Shown piece after piece: positions 1 to 7,819 of a DNA stretch of 15,639 nucleotides. This DNA is from an uncultured Halomicronema sp. GTDB lineage: Bacteria > Cyanobacteriota > Cyanobacteriia > Phormidesmidales > Phormidesmidaceae. The stretch lies in contig CALCPB010000766.1 in the NCBI GenBank assembly GCA_937897665.1, positions 1 through 15,639 of the forward strand, given 5' to 3'. The translations under genes were made by a program, and so were the position numbers. Numbering within the stretch: the first letter of the stretch is position 1; every line of letters starts with the position of its first letter. The notes beneath the pieces were generated by a model that saw only the letters and a list, made by a program, of their open reading frames with translations, had not been told where the DNA came from and did no database searches.

Positions 1-49
1 AAACGTGTAGAGATCAGGGATATCATTGACGTCATCTTGCAGCCACTCC

Positions 50-433
50 CTAAACTTCGCGAAAGGGTTGATTGTGAAACGCTTGCTGCAGGGCATAGCG
101 ATCAAGATTTAAATGCTGCAGGTAGTCGGTCAGGGCTGAGCGTAAATCATCTCGACTCTTCAAGCCTTCGATGCGGTGATCGACTTGCCCCTGTTGAAAA
201 ATCAGCAGCGTGGGCAACGTCGTGAGGCGATACTGATTGGCTAGCTTGAGATTGTCGTCGGCATTGATATCAACCAACCGCAGATTGCCGAGCCACTCAT
301 CTTGCAAACTCATTAGCAGCGGTTCGACCAGTCGACAAACCCCACACCAAGGAGCCCAAAAGTGGACGAGAACGGGAACCGGTGATCCCAAGACTTCAGC
401 TTCAAAAGTCGATTCGTCAGTCGTCAAAGACAT
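50..433 (-). CDS. Thioredoxin-family protein with CGVC active site
   Basis: This 127-residue protein has a complete thioredoxin fold signature. A first strand (VLVHFWAPWC) leads to the redox pair C30 and C33 in the motif WCGVC. The DINAD segment that follows the next strand is present, and the cis-proline is P74 (TTLPT). The role is cytoplasmic dithiol-disulfide exchange with target proteins. Standard thioredoxins have WCGPC. The Pro-to-Val change between the cysteines is seen in some atypical cyanobacterial thioredoxins and should alter the redox potential, so I do not assign a subtype letter. About 20 residues extend past the usual end of the fold. The start is an ATG at 433 with no clear Shine-Dalgarno sequence. 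The gene is transcribed away from the spacer at 434-1071 and seems to stand alone. The family call is secure; the substrate is unknown. Confidence 0.93.
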   Translation of the reverse strand: MSLTTDESTFEAEVLGSPVPVLVHFWAPWCGVCRLVEPLLMSLQDEWLGNLRLVDINADDNLKLANQYRLTTLPTLLIFQQGQVDHRIEGLKSRDDLRSALTDYLQHLNLDRYALQQAFHNQPFREV

Positions 434-1071
434 AGGTTTGTAAAAGAGAGCATAAAAAATTTACTTTTCATTTCATTGTATAGGAGTCGGGCCAGCATTA
501 TAGAGATTCGCAGTCACTTTGTCGGCGTCCGATAACATCATGCAAGTAACGAAAGATGAACTAAGTATTTGTACTCGTCAGGTTAGTGTTAACGCCCTTA
601 ATCTTGATCCCCGCCTGGTTTAGTGCCAATTGCGATGAGACTACAGCAGAAAGCTCACTGTACTGACCAGAGAAACGTAATGTATCGTTAAATTCTTTTC
701 AGTTTGTTTCGGTTTTGCTGAGAAAACCCTCCAGCGGGATCAAACAAAGTTCACAGAGCTCAGTTGCCGGTACTTCCCCTTGATCTCACCGCCTCGAGAT
801 CGCCCCGAATAATGTCCGTGGCCAGTCGGCAGGAGCAACTTCTCAGGTCAGGCCGGTGGAGATACGGTGATCGATTTTAGTGATCGCCCGCAGCCCACCC
901 CTCGTGCATCATTGGGATCGTCATTCTCCTCAACGCAGATCAATTAGGAAAACGAGATCGTCGTCCTCAAGGGATGACGCCTCTGGAGCATGAGCCGCTC
1001 GCCACTCGCGACCAGGGCCTGTCGTCCCACATTGACGACATAATGAGGCTAGTTTTTTCGATGCATGGTTC
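434..1071. other. Long divergent intergenic spacer, no gene seen
   Basis: This is 638 bases between the thioredoxin gene and the class V aminotransferase gene, which point away from each other, so it should hold both promoters. The part next to the thioredoxin gene (about 440-480) is AT-rich. I found no convincing ORF, tRNA, riboswitch-like structure or strong inverted repeat on either strand. No clean sigma-70 promoter can be named by eye. Confidence 0.5.
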
Positions 1072-2331
1072 ATGTCTGCTTCTACCCTGACGGCCTCCTC
1101 TCCCCTTGATCTTGATTACGTGCGATCGCACTTTCCAGCCTTAGCCCAGGGCTGGACTTTTTTTGACAACGCCGGTGGCTCGCAGATTCTGCGGCCCGTT
1201 GTCGATCGCATCACCGAATTTCTCTACGACTCCAACGTTCAGCTCGGCGCTTCCTACGCGGTCTCGCAGACAGCCACGGCACGGGTCGAGCAGGGGGCGG
1301 CAGCGATGGCGACGCTGATCAATGCCGCCGCCGCCGAAGAGGTCGTGCTGGGGCCAAGCTCGTCGGCCCTGTTGAGAATTTTGGCCTACTGCCTGGGGCA
1401 AACCCTGCAGCCAGGGGATGAAATCGTAGTAACCAACTGCGATCACGAAGCCAACATCAGCCCCTGGATGGAGCTGCAGCAGTTGGGCGTCACGGTAAAA
1501 ATTTGGTCCGTTGACCCTAATACGCTCGACCTCGAGATCGCTGACTTAGAGGCCTTGCTGACCTCACGGACTCGCTTGGTCGCCGTCACCCATGTCTCTA
1601 ACGTGCTGGGCACCATCAACCCGATTCGGCAAATTGCCGATCGCGTCCACGCTCACGGGGCGCTGATCTGCGTAGATGGGGTCGCCTATGCCCCCCACCG
1701 CCGCATTGACGTACAGGCACTGGATGTCGATTTCTATGTGTTTAGCCTCTATAAGGTGTATGGGCCGCACTTGGCGATGCTCTACGGCAAACGGGAACAC
1801 CTGTTGGCCCTGCCGGGATACAACCACTATTTTGTTGAGCCCACGGCAATTCCCTACAAGTTTCAGCCGGGGGGCACCAGTTACGAACTCAGTTACAGCG
1901 CGATCGTGATTCCCCAGTATTTGCAAACGCTGGCGCAGCATCACCGGGGACCAGCCGCTGCCGCGACAGCGACTGGCCAGCTTGATCAGGCGTTTGCGCT
2001 GATTCAAGATCATGAGGCCGCGCTGGCAGAACGGCTGCTGAGTTTTCTGCGCAGCAAACCCAACGTGCAGATCATTGGCTGTCCTGAAGCAGATGCAACT
2101 CAGCGAGTGCCGACAATCGCCTTCACCGTAGACGGCCTGGCCAGCGACCAAGTCCCACCGCAAATCGACCCCCACAAAATCGGCATTCGCTCAGGCCATT
2201 TCTACGCCCTGCGCCTGATCGAAGCTTTGGGCCTGCTGTCGCAAAACGGCGTGGTGCGTGTCAGCATGGTGCATTACAACACGCTGGCAGAGTGCGATCG
2301 CCTGATTCAACTGTTCGATGGGCTGTTCTAA
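1072..2331 (+). CDS. PLP-dependent class V aminotransferase / cysteine desulfurase-like protein (VC1184-type subfamily)
   Basis: This 419-residue protein is a fold-type I PLP enzyme. The N-terminus (FPAL, then FFDNAGGSQ) is typical of the cysteine-desulfurase-like subfamily named after VC1184. Visible PLP-site residues are H125 in NCDHEAN (ring stacking), H174 and N177 in THVSN, D202 in CVDGVAYAPH (pairs with the pyridine nitrogen), and the likely Schiff-base lysine K228 in FSLYKVYGPH. True IscS/SufS proteins have a Ser-x-His-Lys sequence here; this protein has Ser-Leu-Tyr-Lys. I see no mobile-loop cysteine like that of IscS/SufS, so sulfur transfer to Fe-S clusters is unproven. The protein could act on cysteine, selenocysteine or another amino acid. 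The ATG at 1072 lacks an obvious ribosome-binding site, but homology begins within about 15 residues of it, so the start is probably close. It is monocistronic and convergent with ppsA. Confidence 0.9.
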   Translation: MSASTLTASSPLDLDYVRSHFPALAQGWTFFDNAGGSQILRPVVDRITEFLYDSNVQLGASYAVSQTATARVEQGAAAMATLINAAAAEEVVLGPSSSALLRILAYCLGQTLQPGDEIVVTNCDHEANISPWMELQQLGVTVKIWSVDPNTLDLEIADLEALLTSRTRLVAVTHVSNVLGTINPIRQIADRVHAHGALICVDGVAYAPHRRIDVQALDVDFYVFSLYKVYGPHLAMLYGKREHLLALPGYNHYFVEPTAIPYKFQPGGTSYELSYSAIVIPQYLQTLAQHHRGPAAAATATGQLDQAFALIQDHEAALAERLLSFLRSKPNVQIIGCPEADATQRVPTIAFTVDGLASDQVPPQIDPHKIGIRSGHFYALRLIEALGLLSQNGVVRVSMVHYNTLAECDRLIQLFDGLF

Positions 2332-2663
2332 AGGCGGTTATTCATACCCGCTCAAATAGCCGACAAACATCGAGTGTATGGAGCGAGCGCGGTCATGCCC
2401 GTCCCCAACATGGCTACACCGAATGGATGATGCGCTCGCTCTAAGGTTCACTGACCGATTGGCCAATTCGGGCGCTGCGCCCAGATCATAAACCGAGCGC
2501 AGAAACCAATTTTGTCGAGGTTGGGTAGTGCCCAACCTCGGCAGTTGGGGCGGCTATTTTTGGAGCCAATCCCTGAGTGGGTGAGTGATCTCGATTCGCT
2601 GAGGGACAAAACGACAATTCCGCCCCCTGGCCCCACCGCTCCCTGACATGGTCAGCAGTCCGA
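2332..2663. other. Convergent intergenic region between the aminotransferase gene and ppsA
   Basis: This is 332 bases where two genes converge. Short ORFs here overlap each other in several frames and resemble nothing. The only structure seen is a perfect hairpin at 2516-2540, listed separately. Terminators for both flanking genes would be expected here, but neither strand shows a GC-rich hairpin followed by a run of T. Confidence 0.5.
2516..2540. repeat. Perfect 10-bp inverted repeat (hairpin) without a T-run
   Basis: The arms CGAGGTTGGG and CCCAACCTCG are perfect complements around a 5-base loop (TAGTG). The structure sits between two convergent genes, where a bidirectional terminator would be useful. 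Neither side has the run of T that defines an intrinsic terminator. It could be a non-canonical terminator, an mRNA 3'-end stabiliser or a dispersed palindromic element. Confidence 0.55.
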
Positions 2664-5099
2664 TCACTGGGAATGGCCATTAGCCTGCTCTAACGCCGCG
2701 ATCGCCAGCGTGGTCTTAATCACCGCATCGGGGTTAAGGCTAATCGAGTCAATTCCCTGCTCCACCAAAAAGCGGGCAAATTCGGGATAGTCGCTGGGGG
2801 CCTGACCACAGATGCCAATCTTGCGGCCAGTGGATTGGGCGATGGCAATGACTTGGGCCACGAGCCGCTGCACCGCTGTGTTCCGTTCATCAAACAGATG
2901 GGCCACTAGAGCCGAGTCGCGATCGAGCCCCAAGGTGAGCTGAGTCAGGTCGTTAGAGCCAATGGAAAAGCCATCAAACACCGTGGCAAATTCATCCGCT
3001 AGGATGACATTGCTGGGCAGCTCGCACATGACGTAAACCTGCAGGCCATTCTCCCCCTGCACCAAGCCATGCTGCGCCATCTCCGCCAGCACGCGCCGCC
3101 CCTCATCCGGCGTGCGGCAAAAGGGCACCATCAAAATGATGTTGGTCAGCCCCATGTCATCACGCCCTCGTTTCAGTGCCTGACATTCCAACGCAAATCC
3201 GGCTTTGTAGCGATCGTCATAGTAGCGAGAAGCCCCGCGCCAGCCGATCATCGGGTTTTCTTCACTAGGTTCAAAGGCTTTGCCGCCAAGTAGGTTGGCA
3301 TATTCGTTGCTCTTAAAATCGGACAGGCGGACGACCACCGGCTTGGGATAAAACGCGGCACCAATGGTGCCAATGCCCTGGGCTAGCTGATCAACAAAAT
3401 ATTGGGGCTTATCGTCGTACTGCTCTGTAAGGCGGGCAATTTTGCGTTTGGCCGTGCTGTCAGTCAGGGTATCAAAGTTGAGCAGCGCCAGCGGATGCAC
3501 TTTGATCTGGTTGGCGATGATAAATTCTAGTCGGGCCAACCCCACCCCCGCACTGGGCAAGGCTGACAGGCGAAAGGCGATCTCCGGGTTGCCAACGTTC
3601 ATCATGATCTGGGTGCGGGGCTGGGGAATCTCATCCAGCGGGGTTTCTTCGACTCGGTAGGGCAGCTGCCCGGCGTAGACCTGGCCTTCTTCGCCCGCCG
3701 CACAGGAAACCGTAATCGGCTGCTCGGTGCGAATGACGCTGGTCGCATCACCACAGCCGACGATCGCCGGAATGCCTAACTCGCGCGCAATAATCGCGGC
3801 GTGGCAGGTGCGGCCGCCCTGATTGGTGACGATCGCCGCCGCCTGTTTCATAATCGGTTCCCAATCTGGGTCAGTTTTGGCCGTGACCAACACCTCCCCC
3901 GGCTGAAACTGGTCAATGTCGGCCACTGACAAAATGACGCAGGCTGGCCCGGCCCCGATGCGCTCGCCGACGGCCCGCCCGGTGGTCAAAATGGGCGCGG
4001 TCACGGGTGACTCTAACTGATACGCCTGCAAAACGTTGCTAGCCTTTTGCGACTGCACCGTTTCGGGGCGGGCCTGCACGATAAATAACTCTCCGGTTTC
4101 ACCATCCTTGGCCCACTCAATATCCATCGGCGAGTCCACGCCTCGGATCAGACTGTAGTGGTCTTCGATCTGACAGGTCCACCGGGCCAGCTGCAGCACT
4201 TCGGCTTCAGTAATGGCAAAGCGCTGTTGCTCCGCCCGCGACACCGGCAGATTTTTAACCAGTTTGGTGCCGCCAGTGTTGTACACCATCCGCAGGGCTT
4301 TGCTGCCCAAGCGCTTGCTGAGAATGGGACGGTGCCCGGTTTTGAGCGTAGGCTTAAAGACGCGATATTCGTCGGGGTTGCCGGTGCCCTGCACCACGTT
4401 TTCGCCCAGCCCGTAGGCAGCGGTAATCAACACAGCATTGTTGAAACCCGTCTCGGTATCGATGGAAAACATGACGCCCGACGCGGCCAAATCAGAGCGC
4501 ACCATTTTTTGCACACAGACCGATAGCGCCACCTCAAAGTGGTCAAACCCCTTGGTCTGACGATAGGAAATGGCGCGATCGGTAAACAGTGAAGCAAAGC
4601 ATTTTTTGCAGGAAGCGATCACTTCTGCCTCACTATGGACGTTGAGATAGGTTTCTTGCTGACCAGCAAAGCTGGCATCAGGCAAGTCTTCGGCCGTGGC
4701 ACTCGATCGCACAGCAACGTCGGTGTCAACACCGTAGCGATGGCCCAAATCTCGATAGGCGTCGCGAATGGCAACTTCCAACTCGGCGGGAAAGGGCGCA
4801 TGCAGGATCAGCGATCGCGCGGTTTCACCCCGCTGCTGCAAATTCTGAACGTTATTGATATCCAAGTCGGCAAAGAGCGATCGCAGGGTGGTTGCCAGGT
4901 CATTGCTGGCAATAAAGTGTCGATAGGCCTGGGCCGTGGTGGCAAAGCCCATCGGCACGTTGATACCCTGAGGCGTCAACTGCTGAATCATTTCTCCCAA
5001 CGAGGCATTTTTACCACCGACAATCGGCACGTCATCTAATCGAATCTGATCTAACCAAAGCACAAAATCCTGATCAGTTTGCACGAGCTGGGAAACCAT
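2664..5099 (-). CDS. ppsA: Phosphoenolpyruvate synthase (pyruvate, water dikinase)
   Basis: PpsA converts pyruvate, ATP and water to phosphoenolpyruvate, AMP and phosphate in the cytoplasm, feeding gluconeogenesis. The 811-residue length fits the family (about 790-820). Domain order is complete. An N-terminal PPDK-type ATP-grasp domain starts near residue 15 (VPIVGGKNASLGEM) and runs to about 345 (DIEWAKD, FIVQARPETV). The phosphohistidine swivelling domain has catalytic H433 in GGRTCHAAIIARELG. The C-terminal PEP/pyruvate barrel contains RLEFIIANQIKVHPLAL and catalytic C764 in ICGQAPSDYPEFA. No key residue is missing. The ATG at 5099 is supported by AGAGGA at 5108-5113, eight bases upstream. 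The long AT-rich region upstream suggests its own promoter. PpsA rather than pyruvate phosphate dikinase is favoured by the RLEFIIANQIKVHPLAL motif and overall length. Confidence 0.97.
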   Translation of the reverse strand: MVSQLVQTDQDFVLWLDQIRLDDVPIVGGKNASLGEMIQQLTPQGINVPMGFATTAQAYRHFIASNDLATTLRSLFADLDINNVQNLQQRGETARSLILHAPFPAELEVAIRDAYRDLGHRYGVDTDVAVRSSATAEDLPDASFAGQQETYLNVHSEAEVIASCKKCFASLFTDRAISYRQTKGFDHFEVALSVCVQKMVRSDLAASGVMFSIDTETGFNNAVLITAAYGLGENVVQGTGNPDEYRVFKPTLKTGHRPILSKRLGSKALRMVYNTGGTKLVKNLPVSRAEQQRFAITEAEVLQLARWTCQIEDHYSLIRGVDSPMDIEWAKDGETGELFIVQARPETVQSQKASNVLQAYQLESPVTAPILTTGRAVGERIGAGPACVILSVADIDQFQPGEVLVTAKTDPDWEPIMKQAAAIVTNQGGRTCHAAIIARELGIPAIVGCGDATSVIRTEQPITVSCAAGEEGQVYAGQLPYRVEETPLDEIPQPRTQIMMNVGNPEIAFRLSALPSAGVGLARLEFIIANQIKVHPLALLNFDTLTDSTAKRKIARLTEQYDDKPQYFVDQLAQGIGTIGAAFYPKPVVVRLSDFKSNEYANLLGGKAFEPSEENPMIGWRGASRYYDDRYKAGFALECQALKRGRDDMGLTNIILMVPFCRTPDEGRRVLAEMAQHGLVQGENGLQVYVMCELPSNVILADEFATVFDGFSIGSNDLTQLTLGLDRDSALVAHLFDERNTAVQRLVAQVIAIAQSTGRKIGICGQAPSDYPEFARFLVEQGIDSISLNPDAVIKTTLAIAALEQANGHSQ

Positions 5100-5666
5100 A
5101 GATAAAATCCTCTTTCATGGAGTGAAAACAGGGCCATTTTTTTACTTTTAAGAAGCAATAAAAAGCTACACCTGTGTTTTTTTTTGCTTTGCCAATAAAC
5201 AGCGTGATCAGCTGCCACCAGAGACTGGTGCTGATCGACTCAAACTTTCGACAGCCAACCGCTTCGAAAGGAGAAGCGATCGTGCCGATAAATTTTATTT
5301 CCCTAAACTAATAGTTCGATTCTATAAAAAAGGACAAGTCTCTTAGAGATCATCGAACAAATCTTTGCTTAGCCAGAAAATTTTCTTAAGCCTAAAAAAC
5401 TCTCTGTAAATAATTTTCAATTAGCGGTAAATGATCGAGAAAAGAGCCTTGAAATAACCTCAACGGGGGGTGAATCAGGCTCCCAGCATGGGTATTAGCC
5501 TGGCCAGAAAGCAAGCGCTACCAATGTTCGACTAAAAAGCTGTTCGCCCCACCGCCTTCAACCGATGTGTGGCCTTACTTTTTCATCAATTGGTGGGGCG
5601 CATATGCGTCATGGGCGACGGCTCATCAACAGCGTCCTGATCGCCGAGGGTTGTCACGGCCAACCC
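5100..5666. other. AT-rich spacer upstream of ppsA, with inverted repeats near the phosphoesterase end
   Basis: This is 567 bases. The part next to ppsA is AT-rich and must carry the ppsA leader and promoter. A TATAGAAT element on the minus strand near 5320-5328 is a possible -10, but no matching -35 is clear. A small hairpin (CGCTTC/GAAGCG) lies near 5261-5280. Towards the phosphoesterase gene there are 8-base arms GCCCCACC at 5546-5553 and GGTGGGGC at 5592-5599. A 7-base repeat AGGGTTG/CAACCCT at 5647-5667 touches the stop codon of that gene. Either could help end its transcript, but no strong T-run follows. No gene is seen. Confidence 0.45.
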
Positions 5667-7058
5667 TTACAGCATGAGTGAAGGCAGCTCTGACCGAGTC
5701 CAGGTGTCTTGAGAGTACTCAGCCACAAAGGGCCGCACCACAAACTGAGGCCGATCGCCCGCCTGTACATCAATCCGCAGAAACGAGTAGGGCAGGCGCT
5801 TTTCGGCTCCCGCTCCTTGACGACCGACAAACAGCTGCGACTTCGCCACCACGCGGGTATCGCCGCCGACGGCTTCTTCTACGGTGGTGGTGTCAGGATG
5901 TTGCGATCGCAACCGCGCGCCGCTGCCGCCACACACCAGCCAGTTCAACTCGAGATCGCCGTGGCCCGTATCGACGGTGCGTAAATATTCAAAACAGTGG
6001 GCATGGCCGCTCAGGACTAGATCAATGAGGGGCGTCGGCGCATCATTGCCGACCCGCTGCACTACGGCATCAAGCACCCACCGCAAATGCCGCCGCACTG
6101 ACAAACAGGCGGTTTCGTGCAGCTTTGTCACTTCGGTGATGTAGGGCGGGTGGTGCAGATAGACGATACGGCCCCGCACCTGCGGATTTTGCAGCGAGGC
6201 CACGAGGCGATCGCGCAGCCAAAACAGCTGTGACCAGTCGATATTCGCGGGGAGATCTGGCCCCGGTTCATCGGCCGCTAATACGGGCGCACCGTCAATC
6301 TCCACTGGACGGTTAAACGTGCTGGAATCGAGGCCAAAGAAATCAATATCGCCATAGCGAAACTGATAGTAGCGATTGGGCAGACGGGTAAAGCTCCCTG
6401 GCTGGTAGGTCAACGCTTGGCCGGTGTCAGTGGGGGTCGTGTAATGCTGCTGCAGGTGCGCCGTCAGCTGTTCGGGCGATAGCTCTCGCAAATAATCTAA
6501 AAACACGCGGGCGTAGGTGTCACCGGTGGCCGAACCACGTAGCGTCACATTTTTAGTCACTGGCACGTTGAGATATTGGCGCAGGGGCCGCAGCGCCGCC
6601 ACCAAAAAGCCGTAGAACGTCGGCAGATTGTAGTAGTCGTGATTACCGGGTACCGCCAAAAATGGCTGGTTGAACAGCAGCCGACAATAGCTAGGCAGTT
6701 GGTCGCGATCGCCCGCCACTAGCCACTGCCGATAGGGTTCGATGAAGTTGGCGGCGTACAGATCAGGCGACCCCATTTGATACACCACGTCGCCGGTATG
6801 CAGCAAAAAGCGACAGTCGGCTTGCTGAGTCGCCAGATAGTCGGCCACGACCTGCTGGGGATGGCCAAAGGGCTGAGGCCCAAAGCCGCTATCGCCAATG
6901 ACTAAAAAAGAAAAGGCTGACGTTGTCGCCAGCCCATCTGCTATCTGTAGTCGAGTTTGATCAATCGCTCGCTCGCGCATCGCTTGAGCACGCCAACGCA
7001 CTCGCGATCGCATTTTTTGAATCTTTTGTGAAATCGGCGGATCGAGTAAGAATCCCAT
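5667..7058 (-). CDS. Metallophosphoesterase with purple-acid-phosphatase-type motif set
   Basis: This is a calcineurin-like phosphoesterase of 463 residues. It carries, in order, the five metal-ligand motifs described for purple acid phosphatases: GDSG (55-58, GDxG), GDVVY (89-93, GDxxY), GNHD (138-141), VYLH (299-302, VxxH) and GHAH (351-354, GHxH). Y93 would be the tyrosine that gives these enzymes their colour when iron is bound. The family hydrolyses phosphate esters using two metal ions; the substrate here is unknown. I see no signal peptide, so it is probably cytoplasmic, unlike many secreted acid phosphatases. I chose the ATG at 7058 (MGFLLDPPIS). The reading frame is open up to a TTG at 7178, but those 40 residues look non-coding. 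A zinc-ribbon-like protein lies 152 bases upstream on the same strand. Confidence 0.88.
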   Translation of the reverse strand: MGFLLDPPISQKIQKMRSRVRWRAQAMRERAIDQTRLQIADGLATTSAFSFLVIGDSGFGPQPFGHPQQVVADYLATQQADCRFLLHTGDVVYQMGSPDLYAANFIEPYRQWLVAGDRDQLPSYCRLLFNQPFLAVPGNHDYYNLPTFYGFLVAALRPLRQYLNVPVTKNVTLRGSATGDTYARVFLDYLRELSPEQLTAHLQQHYTTPTDTGQALTYQPGSFTRLPNRYYQFRYGDIDFFGLDSSTFNRPVEIDGAPVLAADEPGPDLPANIDWSQLFWLRDRLVASLQNPQVRGRIVYLHHPPYITEVTKLHETACLSVRRHLRWVLDAVVQRVGNDAPTPLIDLVLSGHAHCFEYLRTVDTGHGDLELNWLVCGGSGARLRSQHPDTTTVEEAVGGDTRVVAKSQLFVGRQGAGAEKRLPYSFLRIDVQAGDRPQFVVRPFVAEYSQDTWTRSELPSLML

Positions 7059-7210
7059 AGCGAGGTGGCGCACATTTCCTCTGCACTGTAGCCATTGTGC
7101 CCAATAATTGCCAAGACCATGGCCGCTAAAATTTCCCCAAAAATTGCGCCAGCGCGGTCGCCTGGTGCTAGCCCCCAATGTCAGCTCCGCGCGTTGGCTA
7201 TCAGTGCGCC

Positions 7211-7411
7211 CTAGCCATCAGGAAACTGCCAGCAGGAAAGCGTTTCGACATTCTTACTGCCGCAGGTGCATTGCACCTCGTGGGCAGACGCCACCCACTC
7301 GCGATCGCAGACGCGACAATGACAAAACACGTTGTTGTCGTCGGCCTGCTGTAGGCCAAACCGCCACTGCTGCAGTTCGTCCGGCGTGAAATGGGAAGCG
7401 GAATCAGTCAT
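7211..7411 (-). CDS. Small zinc-ribbon-like protein of unknown function
   Basis: This 66-residue soluble protein is not one I can name. Cysteines are clustered as C30, C32 and C35 (CHCRVC), then C48 and C50 (CTC), with C60 near the end. C32-x2-C35 paired with C48-x-C50 would make a plausible zinc ribbon, a common nucleic-acid- or protein-binding element. The first 29 residues look helical (DELQQWRFGL). The frame is open further upstream to 7495, but the ATG at 7411 is preferred because AAGAGG (7421-7426 on the minus strand) sits nine bases before it. The metallophosphoesterase lies downstream on the same strand and could be cotranscribed. It is probably real given the start signal and cysteine pattern. 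Confidence 0.72.
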   Translation of the reverse strand: MTDSASHFTPDELQQWRFGLQQADDNNVFCHCRVCDREWVASAHEVQCTCGSKNVETLSCWQFPDG

Positions 7412-7420
7412 GGTCGGGTA

Positions 7421-7426
7421 CCTCTT
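7421..7426 (-). promoter_or_regulatory. Shine-Dalgarno site that fixes the start of the zinc-ribbon-like protein
   Basis: AAGAGG on the minus strand is spaced nine bases from the ATG at 7411. This is the best ribosome-binding site in this stretch, and it argues against the longer reading frame that begins at 7495. Confidence 0.6.
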
Positions 7427-7495
7427 TGCTGCCGACCGGAAGGGAAATAGGGTTCGAGCGTTGAGCAGAGCACGCCATCGAAACTCAAAATCCAA

Positions 7496-7819
7496 CCGTC
7501 AAAACCACTCAAGGTGCTGTGTGCATCATGATATCCCTGCCGTCTCCTCAGCGAGAGAAGAGCTTAGCGATTTGTCAGGATTGGGCACGTGTCGGGTTTC
7601 CGTTGTCCTGTGACGGCTTGGCAATCAATCACTCGGGAGATCGCAATTGATGAGGTTGCAAATTGAGGAGATCCTCTGGACAGTTCAAATTGACGAAATT
7701 CATCCACAGCCATGCTTGTATTGCCGTAGGGCTCTACCTCTCCTGCAGGGTATTTCGCCCTCCGAATTCCGAACTCCGCATTCTCCTGGAGATAGCAACG
7801 AATAGTCGTCTGTCACTGA
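7496..7819. other. Intergenic spacer downstream of the EamA exporter gene
   Basis: This is 324 bases between the exporter stop and the longer frame of the zinc-ribbon-like gene; the true gap to 7412 is about 400. It contains three degenerate heptamers (7761-7781, listed separately). A 49-codon minus-strand ORF at 7564-7713 has no ribosome-binding site or recognisable sequence. No terminator is clear. Confidence 0.45.
7761..7781. repeat. Three degenerate tandem heptamers (TCCGAAT / TCCGAAC / TCCGCAT)
   Basis: The units share TCC at positions 1-3 and differ by one or two bases elsewhere. Short tandemly repeated heptamers are a known class of intergenic repeat in filamentous cyanobacteria. Three imperfect copies are too few to be certain that this is such an element rather than chance. 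Confidence 0.45.

Noticed and set aside
434..1071. Possible tRNA or riboswitch in the long leftmost spacer
   Set aside because: I looked for a T-loop (GTTCGA-type) box and matching stems and found none; no conserved riboswitch core was recognised.
1564..2175. 203-codon ORF on the minus strand
   Set aside because: It lies wholly inside the class V aminotransferase gene, whose protein has clear PLP motifs; the antisense product resembles nothing.
2338..2680. Three overlapping minus-strand ORFs between the aminotransferase gene and ppsA
   Set aside because: They overlap in different frames, one runs into ppsA, and none resembles a protein.
4158..4526. 122-codon ORF on the plus strand, and another at 4635-5039
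   Set aside because: Both are antisense to ppsA in a GC-rich coding region and are explained by codon bias of the real gene.
7059..7178. N-terminal extension of the phosphoesterase to TTG 7178
   Set aside because: The 40 added residues are Trp/Arg/Gly-rich without motif content. The ATG at 7058 gives a natural start, and the longer start has no ribosome-binding site.
7564..7713. 49-codon minus-strand ORF in the spacer after the EamA gene
   Set aside because: It has no ribosome-binding site, no recognisable pattern and no conservation evidence.
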